Notes: a model not told the origin generated them from the sequence alone. Counted from the first letter of the stretch, positions 34,944-44,159 are shown. The stretch is DNA of 64,000 nucleotides from Salipiger mangrovisoli (GCF_015223355.1 NZ_JADFFK010000015.1:62001-126000); one strand, 5' to 3'. Made by a program: numbers and translations.

Positions 34944-36005
34944 CTACAGGTCAGTCCCGGCGACCAGCGTGCCGCGCAGGCAGGCCAGATGAAGCTCGGC
35001 CCGGACACAGGCAAAGCGTTGGGCGAGTTCGGCTTCCTGCGCCTCCTGCGCGCGGAGCAGATGCGCCAGAAGCTGCGCCGCAGAGAGGTGTCCGTCGCGC
35101 TGCTGTCGCGCGGCCCGCGCCGCTTCTGCCATTGTCGAGGCGCGCCGGCTTTCCGCCTCGCGGTATGCTGCCGCGAGAAGTCCGCGGGCCGGTGCCACGG
35201 TGCCGATTTCCAGCTCCCCGGTCTCGCCCACCTCCTCCGGCCACGCGAGGGGCACTGGCGCTGTGATCTCTCCCAATTCGCCGCCCGCCCCGTCAAATCC
35301 CGCCAGCGCCTCGGCCGAGGGGCTCAGGTCGATCCCGTCGAGCAGCACGTTGGCCGCGCGAAGCCGCGCCGCGTCGTGCGCGGCCGCCGCGACACGCGCC
35401 CGCATCTGCGTCAGCGGCTCGGGCGAGACCAGCTCGCGCAGCGTCCCGAGCCCCTCGACGCCGCCGAGCCTGCTGTCTCCCATCGTCGCCAGTTCGGTTC
35501 GGGCGCGCGCCATCGCGGTCAACGCGGCCTGCCGGCCGGCGCGCAGCCGCGCCTCCTCTGCCACGAGATGCGCGCTGATCGCCTCGAAGACCTGCGCGTT
35601 TGCGCCTTCCGCAAGCGCCACTGCGGCACCATCGATCTCCGCAAGCGCAAGATCGCGCTCGGCCTGCTTGCGCGGTGTGTCGAAGCGTTCCGGCAGCGCC
35701 TGTGCGTCCTCGGACATCCTGCGCAGCGCGGTCAGAGAGGGCACCGGTGCAAGGTCGGGCAGCCAGTCGAGTTCCTCGGCCTCGCCGCGCAGGCGCGCGA
35801 CACGCAGTTCCGACTCGGTTCTGAACGCGTCTCCCTCCAGCACCGCCCTCGCAATGGCGGCATAGGGCGTGCCGGGAAGGATCGCGCCCTGACGCGTCGC
35901 CAAGGCAGTCAGTATCCCCACGTCGTCGGCACGCAGCGCCATGCTCTGCTGAAGCCCGCGTTCCGACGCGAGTGCTTCTGCCAGACCCGTACCGTATCCC
36001 TGCAT
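34944..36005 (-). CDS. TolC-like helical protein, possible frameshifted lipoprotein
   Basis: The 353-residue Ala/Glu/Leu-rich protein has long helices and repeats of the type seen in TolC-like outer-membrane efflux proteins (DWLPDLAPVPSLTALRRMSE, then LAEIDGAAVALAEG). Assignment is tentative. Just before the ATG at 36005 the same frame encodes IALVALLPGC, a lipobox, but a stop codon lies 5 codons above it and there is no usual start. In the next frame an ATG at 36060 follows GGGGAGGCGGG. Removal of one base near 36036 would give MIFPIGLR-IALVALLPGC, a full lipoprotein signal. Confidence 0.5.
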   Translation of the reverse strand: MQGYGTGLAEALASERGLQQSMALRADDVGILTALATRQGAILPGTPYAAIARAVLEGDAFRTESELRVARLRGEAEELDWLPDLAPVPSLTALRRMSEDAQALPERFDTPRKQAERDLALAEIDGAAVALAEGANAQVFEAISAHLVAEEARLRAGRQAALTAMARARTELATMGDSRLGGVEGLGTLRELVSPEPLTQMRARVAAAAHDAARLRAANVLLDGIDLSPSAEALAGFDGAGGELGEITAPVPLAWPEEVGETGELEIGTVAPARGLLAAAYREAESRRASTMAEAARAARQQRDGHLSAAQLLAHLLRAQEAQEAELAQRFACVRAELHLACLRGTLVAGTDL

Positions 36006-36228
36006 GCATCCGGGCAGCAGCGCGACCAGCGCAATGCCGCAGCCCTATCGGAAAGATCATCTGATCATCCCGCCTCCCCTTACCTCGTTCACTCGTTCAA
36101 CACGCGGCAACGCGCCACGCTACAGGTCGGCAGAGGAATGGACCGGGATCACGCGGGGCAGCAGGCCTTGGCAACGCTGTTCCGGCGTTGCGCGATTGCC
36201 GCATCGTCTCGCGAACGAAACAGGGAGG

Positions 36229-36681
36229 TCAGCTCAGCAGCGCAGAGATCAGCGGCAACTTGTGGGGGGCATCGCAGAGCGTGAGCAGCAGGTCGGAAAG
36301 TTCCGGTTCGTCCACGCGCCGAGCAGCATCCCTGGGAGAGAACCACTTGCGCTTGCGCTGCTTGCGCTCTTTCCAGTCGCGTGAAAGCTTGTCGACGATC
36401 AACGGATAGACCCGCACGCGGCACCGCAACTCGGTCCCGTCATCCAGCCGCTTGGGATAGTGGTAGAAGCCGATTTCCGTCTTTCCGACATGGCCCTTGG
36501 CCCCTGCCTCCTCGAGCGCTTCGATCTCGGCCGCGGCCCAGGGCTTCTTGCCATCCATCTCCCAGCCCTTTGGCATCACCCAGCGCCCGGTATCGCGCGA
36601 GGTCACCATGAGCACCCGGAGCTTCCCGGTCTTGTCGAACTTCATGGGAAGGGCGGCAATCTGCTCACCAAGTGAGGGCAT
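36229..36681 (-). CDS. Nudix hydrolase
   Basis: The 150-residue protein has a Nudix fold starting with LRVLMVTSRDTGRWVMPKGW. The Nudix box reads GKKPWAAAEIEALEEAGAKG: the EExG end is intact, but the usual RE is IE and the first glutamate is a lysine. This variant form is common in alphaproteobacterial Nudix proteins, some of which act on diphosphoinositol polyphosphates or nucleotides. The substrate is unknown. It is monocistronic. Confidence 0.82.
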   Translation of the reverse strand: MPSLGEQIAALPMKFDKTGKLRVLMVTSRDTGRWVMPKGWEMDGKKPWAAAEIEALEEAGAKGHVGKTEIGFYHYPKRLDDGTELRCRVRVYPLIVDKLSRDWKERKQRKRKWFSPRDAARRVDEPELSDLLLTLCDAPHKLPLISALLS

Positions 36682-36774
36682 TGAAGACGAAACCTGTTGG
36701 GAAACCCGTGCCTGCTACGTGAGAAATGTAACCCGCGTGTGACATCCGGCAACACGGGCCCCGACATGAGAAGA

Positions 36775-36792
36775 GCGGCCCCGAAGGGCCGC
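36775..36792 (-). terminator. Terminator of the cydABX transcript
   Basis: Stem GCGGCCC (36775-36781) and GGGCCGC (36786-36792) around a CGAA loop. Read leftward it is followed by a short TCTTCTC tract and lies 25 bases after the cydX stop. Confidence 0.7.
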
Positions 36793-36817
36793 CCTGTGCC
36801 ATGATCGACCGGCGCGA

Positions 36818-36940
36818 TCAGCGCTCGTCTTCGGATTCCGCGACCATGCGCGCATCCTCGCGCAATTCGAGCCACATCGCGTTCATCACCGCAAAAAGCG
36901 CCGCCAGCGGCAGGCCGAGAAGCCAGGCGAAATACCACAT
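36818..36940 (-). CDS. cydX: Cytochrome bd oxidase small subunit
   Basis: A 40-residue single-helix protein starting MWYFAWLLGLPLAALFAVMN, the diagnostic CydX N-terminus, followed by AMWLELREDARMVAESEDER. CydX stabilises the haems of cytochrome bd in the inner membrane. AAAGGAGAG lies 7 bases before the ATG and the gene is 16 bases after cydB. Confidence 0.93.
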   Translation of the reverse strand: MWYFAWLLGLPLAALFAVMNAMWLELREDARMVAESEDER

Positions 36941-36956
36941 CAGTTCTCTCCTTTTC

Positions 36957-38117
36957 TCAGTAGGCGCTGTGCGAGCTGGTCACGTCGTCTTCGGTGACTT
37001 TGCCCCAGAGCACTTTGTAGACCCAGGCGGTGTAGGCCAAGATGATCGGCAGGAAGATCACCGTCGCCACCAGCATCACGAACAGGGTCAGGTGCGAGGA
37101 CGAGCTGTCCCAGACGGTGAGCGAGCTGCGCGGATCGACGGTCGAGGGCAGGATGAAGGGGAACATGGTCAGCCCGACGCTAGAGATGACCCCAAGGATC
37201 GCCAGTTTCGACCACAGGAAGGTCGAAACCTCGAAGCCCTCGCGCAGGCCGCGCACCGCCATGAAGATGCCCACGAAGCCGAGCACCGGCGCGATCAGGA
37301 TCCACGGGCGCTGGGTGTAGGCGACCAGCCACGAGCCCTCGTGCACCACCTCCTTGAAGAGCGGGTTCGACGGGCCGTCCGTCACGATCTCCGAGGTGAT
37401 GTGGAAGCCGTCGATGCCGAAGGCCAGCCAGAGCCCCGCCAGCGCGTAACCGCCTGCCGCGACCATGCCCGCGACGGTGCCGATGCGCTGCGCGCGAAAG
37501 GCGACCATGCCTTTTGTCTTCAGCGACAGCCAGGCCGCGCCGTGCATGATCAGCATCGACAGCGACACCACCCCGCAGAGCAGCGCGAAGGGGCGCAGCA
37601 GCCCGAGGAACTTGCCGTAGAAGCTGCCGTCATACATCGGCATCAGGTCCTCGGTCAGGTGGAAGGGCACGCCCAGCAGCACGTTGCCCACCGCCACGCC
37701 GAAGAGCAGCGCCGGGGCCGCGCCACCGACGAAGAGCGCCCAGTCCCAGCTGCTTCGCCACTTCGCACTGTCGCGCTTGGAGCGGTACTTGAAGCCCACC
37801 GGGCGCAGGATCAGCGCCGCGAGGATGGCGAACATCGCCAGATAGAAGCCCGAGAAGCTGACCGCGTAGAGCGGTGGCCAGGCGGCGAAGATCGCGCCGC
37901 CGCCGAGGATGAACCAGACCTGGTTGCCTTCCCATACCGGGCCGATGGTGTTGATCACCACGCGGCGCTCGACGTCGGTCTTGCCGACGAAGGGCAGCAG
38001 CGCGCCGACTCCCATGTCGAAACCGTCGGTGAGCGCGAAGCCGATCAGCAGCACACCGAGCAGCGCCCACCAGATCAGGCGGAGGACTTCGAAACTGATA
38101 AGATCATGCAAAATCAT
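36957..38117 (-). CDS. cydB: Cytochrome bd ubiquinol oxidase subunit II
   Basis: The 386-residue, eight-helix membrane protein pairs with CydA. It starts MILHDLISFEVLRLIWWALLGVLL and has GFALTDGFDMGVGALLPF and IGPVWEGNQVWFILGGGAIFAAWP, the conserved CydB blocks. Length matches E. coli CydB (379). It follows cydA by 5 bases. Confidence 0.97.
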   Translation of the reverse strand: MILHDLISFEVLRLIWWALLGVLLIGFALTDGFDMGVGALLPFVGKTDVERRVVINTIGPVWEGNQVWFILGGGAIFAAWPPLYAVSFSGFYLAMFAILAALILRPVGFKYRSKRDSAKWRSSWDWALFVGGAAPALLFGVAVGNVLLGVPFHLTEDLMPMYDGSFYGKFLGLLRPFALLCGVVSLSMLIMHGAAWLSLKTKGMVAFRAQRIGTVAGMVAAGGYALAGLWLAFGIDGFHITSEIVTDGPSNPLFKEVVHEGSWLVAYTQRPWILIAPVLGFVGIFMAVRGLREGFEVSTFLWSKLAILGVISSVGLTMFPFILPSTVDPRSSLTVWDSSSSHLTLFVMLVATVIFLPIILAYTAWVYKVLWGKVTEDDVTSSHSAY

Positions 38118-38122
38118 AACGG

Positions 38123-39736
38123 TTACTCCGCAGGCACATCGGCAAAGGGACCCTTGCCGTCATGGGTGCGCAGCCGGTGCTCGTGCCGCCGCATCCATTC
38201 CTCGGTTGCCTCGACATCCTCCTGCGGACCCTTGCGGATGTATTTCAGCATGAGACCCATCTCGACGATGAAGAGCACGGTGTAGAAGATCGCGAAGCCC
38301 GCGAGGGTGAACAGCAAATCACCGACGCTCAGATGCGAGGCCGAGAGCGCGGTCGGCAGGATGCCGTCCACCGTCCAGGGTTGACGCCCGTATTCCGCGA
38401 CGATCCAGCCCATCTCGGCGGCAATCCACGGCAGCGGGATCCACAGAACCGCAAGCCGCAGCACCCAGCGGGGATAGCTCTTGCGCCGGAAATTGCTGAG
38501 CACGAAGAAAAGCCCGGTCAGCGCAATGAACGAAAACCCAAGGCCCACCATGATCCGGAACGACCAGAAGAGCGGCGCGACGCCCGGCACGGTGTCGTCG
38601 GCGGCCATCTTGATCTGCTCTTCGGTCGCCTCGCGCGGGTCGTCCACGTATCGCTTCAGCAGCAGCGCGTAGCCGAGGTCGGCCGAACGCGCCTCAAAGT
38701 TCGCGCGGACCTCCTCGGGGGTGGCGTCGCGCTCGGCGCGGATGGTCATCAGCTCGTCATAGGCGATGATGCCAGAGCGGATGCGCGCCTCGGATTCCGC
38801 AACAAGCTCGTTGATGCCGGGGATTTCCTGCGTCAGCGAGCGGGTGCCGATCAGCCCCATGACCCAGGGGATGTGCACCGCGTAATGGGTCTCGCGCGCT
38901 TCCTGATCGGGGAAGCCGATCAGGGTGAAATGCGCGGGCGCGGGTTCGGTCTCCCACATCGCCTCGATGGCGGCGAGCTTCATTTTCTGCGTGTGGCTGG
39001 CCGAGTAGCCCGACTCGTCCCCCAGCACGACCACCGAGAGCGAGGCGGCGAGGCCGAAGGAGGCGGCGACCGAGATCGATCGGCGCGCCAGTTCCACGTG
39101 GCGGCCCTTCAGCATGTACCAGGCCGAGACGCCGAGCACGAAGATCGAGGCGGTGATGTAGCCCGCCGAGACGGTGTGCACGAATTTCGCCTGCGCCACC
39201 TCGTTGAAGACCACCTCGAAGAAGTTTGTCATCTCCATGCGCATGGTCTCGGGGTTGAACTCGGCGCCGACCGGATTGACCATCCAGCCGTTGGCGATGA
39301 GGATCCACAGCGCCGAGAAGTTCGAGCCGATCGCCACCAGCCAGGCGACGATGCAATGCGCGACGCGCGACAGCTTGTCCCAGCCGAAGAAGAACAGCCC
39401 CACGAAGGTCGCCTCGAGGAAGAAGGCCATCAGCCCCTCGACCGCCAGCGGCGCGCCGAAGATGTCTCCGACGTAGTGGCTGTAATAGCTCCAGTTCATG
39501 CCGAACTGGAATTCCATGGTGATTCCCGTGGCCACGCCCAGAACGAAATTGATCCCGAACAGCGTGCCCCAGAATTTCGTCATCTGTCGCCAAATTGGCC
39601 GCCCCGTCATCACGTAGACCGTCTCCATGATCGCCACGAGGATCGACAGACCCAGCGTCAGCGGCACGAAGAGGAAGTGATAGAGCGCCGTCATTGCAAA
39701 TTGCAGACGCGACAGCTCGACAACATCGAGCTCCAT
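38123..39736 (-). CDS. cydA: Cytochrome bd ubiquinol oxidase subunit I
   Basis: The 537-residue subunit binds haems b558, b595 and d and oxidises ubiquinol. The start at 39736 follows AGGAGTACTGAC; the upstream ATG at 39775 is rejected. Helix I begins LSRLQFAMTALYHFLFVPLT with the haem histidine. The Q-loop is long (RIRSGIIAYDELMTIRAERD), and GRQPW, seen as AEYGRQPWTVDG, marks a true bd-I-type enzyme rather than the cyanide-insensitive CIO branch. It gives high-affinity respiration at low oxygen. Confidence 0.97.
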   Translation of the reverse strand: MELDVVELSRLQFAMTALYHFLFVPLTLGLSILVAIMETVYVMTGRPIWRQMTKFWGTLFGINFVLGVATGITMEFQFGMNWSYYSHYVGDIFGAPLAVEGLMAFFLEATFVGLFFFGWDKLSRVAHCIVAWLVAIGSNFSALWILIANGWMVNPVGAEFNPETMRMEMTNFFEVVFNEVAQAKFVHTVSAGYITASIFVLGVSAWYMLKGRHVELARRSISVAASFGLAASLSVVVLGDESGYSASHTQKMKLAAIEAMWETEPAPAHFTLIGFPDQEARETHYAVHIPWVMGLIGTRSLTQEIPGINELVAESEARIRSGIIAYDELMTIRAERDATPEEVRANFEARSADLGYALLLKRYVDDPREATEEQIKMAADDTVPGVAPLFWSFRIMVGLGFSFIALTGLFFVLSNFRRKSYPRWVLRLAVLWIPLPWIAAEMGWIVAEYGRQPWTVDGILPTALSASHLSVGDLLFTLAGFAIFYTVLFIVEMGLMLKYIRKGPQEDVEATEEWMRRHEHRLRTHDGKGPFADVPAE

Positions 39737-39890
39737 GTCAGTACTCCTCTGTGCATGTGGCGCAAAGGCAGTCACTCACGCGCGGCGGCCGAGCCCCTTG
39801 GTCCACAAGTTAAAATCGAGGTGGGCGGATACCGATTACCGTGCGACACCTTTCAGATGCCCTGCTACACCCCGCCATTGTGACAGCGGT

Positions 39891-39904
39891 TTGATCTGCA
39901 TCAA
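39891..39904. promoter_or_regulatory. FNR/FnrL box upstream of cydA
   Basis: TTGAT-CTGC-ATCAA, a perfect 5+4+5 palindrome matching the FNR consensus. It lies 155 bases before the cydA start and just after the cydC stop, in position to induce cydABX when oxygen falls. Confidence 0.82.
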
Positions 39905-39909
39905 GCGCT

Positions 39910-41583
39910 TCATGATTCAGGGATATATCTTTTCAGATCGATCACCTGATCCGCAGTCGCCAGTTCCGCCGCCCGGTGCGACGCCGTGACGATGGCGGCA
40001 TCTTTTAGAAATTCCCTAACTCCTGCAATAACTTGCCTCGCCATCGTAGCATCGAGCCCCTCTGTCGGCTCATCCAGAAGCAGCAGCTTCGGGCGGCGCA
40101 GCAACGCCCTTGCAAGCACCAGCCGTCGGGCCTGACCGCCCGAAAGCCCCGCCCCACCCTCACCCAAAGGTGAACGCAGCCCACCACGCGCGTGGACGAC
40201 CTGCGCCAGCTGCACCGCCTCCAGCGCGGCCATTGCCTCGCAGTCGGTCAGCCCTGGCTGGGCCAGCGCGAGGTTCTCCAGCACCGTCCCCGAAACGAGT
40301 GCCGAGCGCTGCGGCACGAGGGTCACCAGGTCGCGCAGCCCGCTCTCGGGCCAGGCCGCAAGCGGCTGCCCGATGATCAAGATCTCGCCCGCCGTCACCG
40401 GCTCCAGCCCGGCGATCGCGTCCAGCAGGGTGGATTTGCCCAGTCCCGACGCGCCCCGCAGCGCCAGCGTCTCGCCGCGTCGCAAGCCGAGTGAAAGATC
40501 GTGCAGCAGAAGGCGCGAGCGGCCGGGACGGGCCAGAGACAGGTGGCGAAGCTCCAGAATTCGGTCACCCGCCTCCGGACTGAAGGCAGGGGCGGCAACA
40601 CGGACCGGCGCGCGCGCGGGCGGATCGGCCAGCACGCGCTCGGCAGCGTCCCGCATCCGGCCGATCTCGGCCATGCCACGCCGCAAGGGCAACAGCGTTT
40701 CGGCGAGGGCCAGCGCGACGAAGACGCCGATCGCCGCAAGCGCCGGGGAAAGCTCGGTCTGTGCCACCAGCCAGCCGGCCAACGCGAAAACACCTGCGGC
40801 AATCAGCGTGACGACGGCCGAAAGCGCCTGTCCGGCTCCGGTGTCGATGCGGTCTAGGTGATCCATCGACGTGCGCGCCTCTTCCTCGGCCGCATCGAGC
40901 CCGGCACGCCAGCGCGGCATCGTGCCCTGCAGGATCGCCTCGCGCCGTCCGCGAAACAGACCGATCGCCCGGCGGCGCAGGTCCTGCGACGCGTCCTCGG
41001 CTCGCGCGGAATGGCCAAGCGTCGCCCGCGCCACCCGCCACAGCACGACTCCGCCGCCCAGCAGGTAACCAGCGGCGACCGAGATCGCGATGGCGTGGGA
41101 CGTCAGCGCCCAGAGACCGAAGAAGGCCACCAGATGAGTCAGAAGCGCCGCGGCCACGGGAAGGGCCAGCCGCAGGACCACACCGTCGAGCGCATCGACA
41201 TCCGCGGTGATGCGCGTCAGCGCCGAGGCACCGCGAAGCCGTCTCAACTCGGTCACCGGGAAGCGTGCCAGCCGGTCGAGCAGGGTCACGCGCAGCGCGG
41301 CAAGGGCGCGAAGGGTGGCGTCATGGGTGAGCAGCCGCTCCCCGTAGCGCGCCGCCGCCCGTCCCAGCGCCAGTCCCCGCACACCAGCGCTGGGACGGAA
41401 GACATCGAAGGCGATACCGACGCCGGCCAGCCCTGCCATCCCGGTGGCGGTGATGAACCAGCCCGAGAGGCCAAGCAGAGCCGCCCCCATGAGCAGCACC
41501 AGCACCGCCAGCAGCGCGCCGCGCCACATGGCGAGGGGATGGGCGCGCCACAGCAGACGCAGCGCCTGCCACAGCCTCAGCAT
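39910..41583 (-). CDS. cydC: Heterodimeric ABC transporter for cytochrome bd assembly, CydC
   Basis: The 557-residue half-transporter has six helices (ALLAVLVLLMGAALLGLSGWFI, then others) and an ATPase domain: Walker A GASGLGKST, signature GGAGLSGGQARRLVLAR, Walker B KLLLLDEPTEGLD. CydDC exports glutathione/cysteine and is needed to assemble cytochrome bd. Its start overlaps the cydD stop by 7 bases. Confidence 0.94.
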   Translation of the reverse strand: MLRLWQALRLLWRAHPLAMWRGALLAVLVLLMGAALLGLSGWFITATGMAGLAGVGIAFDVFRPSAGVRGLALGRAAARYGERLLTHDATLRALAALRVTLLDRLARFPVTELRRLRGASALTRITADVDALDGVVLRLALPVAAALLTHLVAFFGLWALTSHAIAISVAAGYLLGGGVVLWRVARATLGHSARAEDASQDLRRRAIGLFRGRREAILQGTMPRWRAGLDAAEEEARTSMDHLDRIDTGAGQALSAVVTLIAAGVFALAGWLVAQTELSPALAAIGVFVALALAETLLPLRRGMAEIGRMRDAAERVLADPPARAPVRVAAPAFSPEAGDRILELRHLSLARPGRSRLLLHDLSLGLRRGETLALRGASGLGKSTLLDAIAGLEPVTAGEILIIGQPLAAWPESGLRDLVTLVPQRSALVSGTVLENLALAQPGLTDCEAMAALEAVQLAQVVHARGGLRSPLGEGGAGLSGGQARRLVLARALLRRPKLLLLDEPTEGLDATMARQVIAGVREFLKDAAIVTASHRAAELATADQVIDLKRYIPES

Positions 41584-43250
41584 GAGTCGGCCTGCAGATC
41601 GATGACCCGCCCCATGGCCGCGCAGAGCGCCGGATCATGGCTGGCGACGACCACCGTGCGCCCCTCGGACGCGAGTGCCGCCAGCACCTCGACGAGCGCC
41701 GCTCCCGTGGCCGCGTCGAGATCGGCGGTCGGCTCGTCGGCCAGAATCACATCGGCCCCGCGGATCAGGGCACGCACCAGCAGCAGCCGCCGCGCCTCAC
41801 CGCCCGAAACCCCGGCACCGCTTTCGCCGAGCACCGTTTCGAGCCCCTCGGGCAGGGCCGCGACGATGCGCTCCGCCCGCGCCCGGCGCAGCGCCTCGCG
41901 GGGCACCGCACCCTCGGGCTCTCCGCTGAGAAATTCGCGGAGTGTCACTTCGGGCACATGCACTTGCTGCGGCACATAGGCAATGCGCGCCCGCCAGGCG
42001 TCGGCGGTGTCGGACTCAAGTCTCTGGCCGGCGACCAGCACCTCACCCGTTTCCGGCGCGAGCAGCCCCGCGATCACCTCGAGAAGGGTAGACTTGCCCG
42101 ACCCGCTCGGTCCACGCAGCGCCAGCGACCCGCCCGGCGCAACCGCGACGTCGGGAAGCACCAGCCGCCGCCCGCCGCGTTCCAGCGCCACACCCTGCAG
42201 CAAGATCGACGCAGGTCCCATGAGCGGCGGCACGCGCCTGCCCTGCCCCAGCACCGGCGCGCCGAGGGACACCTCGGCCGCCGCGACCTCCTCGGCCACC
42301 GCCTCGGCGGCTGCCTTGTCGTGCCAGGCCGCCGCAAGGTCGCGCAGCGGCTGGAAGAAATCCGGCGCGAGCAGCAGCAGAAAGAGCCCCTGGAACAGCG
42401 TCAGTCCCGGACCGAACAGCCCCCAGGTGCCAAGGGTGATCTCACCAAGCAGAGAAAACCCGACATAGACTGCCACCATGGCCACGCCCAACGCCGAGAA
42501 AAGTTCGAGCACCGTCGAGGAAAGGAACGCGACGCGCAGCACGGCCATCGTCCGCTCGCGCAGCGCTTCGGCGCGGGTGGCGAACTCGGCGCGCGAGGCT
42601 TCTGCGGCGTTCAGCAGCAGCAGGTCCGGCAGCGCCGCGATCCGGTCGATGAGCAGCGTGTTCATTGCGCCGACTTCGACCATCTGCTTCCGGCTCGCCT
42701 CCTGCGCCGCCATCCCGACCAGCGCCATGAAGACCGGGATCAGCGGCCCGGCGACCAGCAGCACCAGCGCCGCCGCCCAGGAGATCGGGAGGATCGCCAG
42801 CATGTAGAGCAGCGGCAGCAACCGGGCCCGCGCCATCGCCGGCCGGTAGCGGGTGATCCAGGGCCCGAGCGTGGCCAGCTTCTCGGTCAGCAGCGCCGCG
42901 AGCGCCGCCGAGGAGGTGCCGCCGAAACGCAGGGCTCCGTGGTCGAGCAGCGCCTGCCGCCGGACATGCAGCGTTTCATCGGCGGCACGATAGGCCAGCC
43001 GGGCGGCATGTCGCTCGCCCCACCCCCGCAGCATCCCGAGCAGCGCGAAGATCAGGGCCATCCAGAGCGTGCGCGCGAGCGGGGCCGCCTCGGCCCAGCC
43101 CGCGATCCCCCAGGCCAGCGCGGCGGCCTGCGGCAACCACAGCGCCGCGGCAAGCGCAGAGAGGCGCGCGGCGTGGCGCAGGCGGCGCTGCGCGGCGGGG
43201 GCAAGCAGGCGCTCGGCTCGGCTCCGCTGAGGCGCTCCGACTGACGGCAT
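41577..43250 (-). CDS. cydD: Heterodimeric ABC transporter for cytochrome bd assembly, CydD
   Basis: The 557-residue partner of CydC. The N-terminal membrane part begins near RRLRHAARLSALAAALWLPQ. The ATPase has Walker [10 protein letters not shown], the variant signature GAGVSGGEARRLLLVRAL and Walker B VILADEPTADLD. It is first in the cyd cluster, and an inverted repeat (ATCTC-N7-GAGAT) lies 24 bases above its ATG. Confidence 0.94.
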   Translation of the reverse strand: MPSVGAPQRSRAERLLAPAAQRRLRHAARLSALAAALWLPQAAALAWGIAGWAEAAPLARTLWMALIFALLGMLRGWGERHAARLAYRAADETLHVRRQALLDHGALRFGGTSSAALAALLTEKLATLGPWITRYRPAMARARLLPLLYMLAILPISWAAALVLLVAGPLIPVFMALVGMAAQEASRKQMVEVGAMNTLLIDRIAALPDLLLLNAAEASRAEFATRAEALRERTMAVLRVAFLSSTVLELFSALGVAMVAVYVGFSLLGEITLGTWGLFGPGLTLFQGLFLLLLAPDFFQPLRDLAAAWHDKAAAEAVAEEVAAAEVSLGAPVLGQGRRVPPLMGPASILLQGVALERGGRRLVLPDVAVAPGGSLALRGPSGSGKSTLLEVIAGLLAPETGEVLVAGQRLESDTADAWRARIAYVPQQVHVPEVTLREFLSGEPEGAVPREALRRARAERIVAALPEGLETVLGESGAGVSGGEARRLLLVRALIRGADVILADEPTADLDAATGAALVEVLAALASEGRTVVVASHDPALCAAMGRVIDLQADSC

Positions 43251-43273
43251 TTCGACTCCGAGACAAAATCTCC

Positions 43274-43290
43274 ATCTCGGTCAATGAGAT
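43274..43290. promoter_or_regulatory. Candidate operator upstream of cydD
   Basis: ATCTC-GGTCAAT-GAGAT, a perfect 5-base inverted repeat with a 7-base spacer, 24-40 bases before the cydD ATG. It does not match the FNR box. It could be a regulator site but could also be chance. Confidence 0.3.
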
Positions 43291-43501
43291 AGACGAAGGC
43301 GCCCAAGTTCAAGCCCAAAGGCATCCGCGCGTCACTCTGCCGCCGCGCCCGCTGCCTGATCCGCGCGCATTGAGGCCAGCCTCGGGCCGTCGTCGCCTCG
43401 CGGTGATTGCGCCGGGCATCCGCCCATGCCACGCTGGCCGGACCAGCCTGTCAGGAGATTTTCCAGATGCCCCAGCCCCATACTCGCGAAGGAGACCGGC
43501 C

Positions 43502-44062
43502 ATGAGCGCGCTTGAAGATGTCCTGTCCGAGATCGATTCCGCCAATGCGCAGGACCCGAACCGGGAAGAGGGTCAGCCTGCCGCCCTGCTCTATGGAACG
43601 CGCATGAGCGCGGAACTGGCGCGGCTCTTTCCCGAGGCTTCGGAGGTCTTGCAGATCGCGGCCCGCGGCCAGCATGTCGAGCGCTGGCTGCTGCCACGGG
43701 ACTCCTTCCCGATGGACCGCCCCGGCTATTTCGCCTGGCGCAAGGAGCAGGGCCGCCGCCACGGCGCGCGCCTGGCCGGGATGATGTCGAAGGCGGGGTA
43801 TGACGCTGAGGCGCAGGAACGCGTCGGCGTGCTGCTGCGCAAGGAGGGCATAAAGCGCGACGCCGAGGTGCAGGCGCTGGAGGACGTGATCTGCTTCACC
43901 TTCCTCAAGTGGTACTTCTCGCCCTTCGCCGAGGGCCGCGACGCCGATGGGCTGCAGCGCATCGTCGAGAAGACCGCGCTGAAGATGTCTGCCGAGGGCC
44001 GCGCCCGCGTGCTGCAGGAGTTCGACCTGCCAGAACCGCTGGCCGAAGCCTTCCGCGACTGA
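43502..44062 (+). CDS. DUF4202 protein
   Basis: The 186-residue soluble protein matches DUF4202: YGTRMSAELARLFPEASEVLQIAARGQHVERW, then PGYFAWRKEQGRRHGARLAGMM and EDVICFTFLKWYFSPFA. The family has no proven activity; it looks like an HD-type helical fold (RGQHVERW). In Rhodobacteraceae it often lies with sulfur-assimilation and sirohaem genes, and here a CbiX-like gene follows. The ATG follows a weak GGAGACCGGC. Confidence 0.82.
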   Translation: MSALEDVLSEIDSANAQDPNREEGQPAALLYGTRMSAELARLFPEASEVLQIAARGQHVERWLLPRDSFPMDRPGYFAWRKEQGRRHGARLAGMMSKAGYDAEAQERVGVLLRKEGIKRDAEVQALEDVICFTFLKWYFSPFAEGRDADGLQRIVEKTALKMSAEGRARVLQEFDLPEPLAEAFRD

Positions 44063-44069
44063 GCGTCGC

Positions 44070-44133
44070 GCAAGTTCCTTCGAAGGAACTTGCAGGAGTT
44101 TTCGAAAACTCCTGCGGCGCTAGGTTGCGCCGC
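44070..44133. repeat. Three adjoining palindromes between DUF4202 and cbiX-like genes
   Basis: Two perfect 24-base palindromes with TTCGAA cores, GCAAGTTCCTTC with its mirror (44070-44093) and GCAGGAGTTTTC with its mirror (44092-44115), overlap by two bases. A third stem, GCGGCGC-TAGGTT-GCGCCGC (44114-44133), overlaps the second by two bases. The whole could fold into three consecutive hairpins or cruciforms. No T tract follows, so it is not a normal terminator; it looks like a dispersed bacterial repeat. Confidence 0.85.
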
Positions 44134-44159
44134 AGGACAGAGCATCGAGACCTGAAGAC

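Noticed and set aside
36171-36191. Stem GCAACGC/GCGTTGC after the Nudix gene as a terminator
   Set aside because: The stem is perfect, but neither side has a T tract, so I do not call it a terminator.
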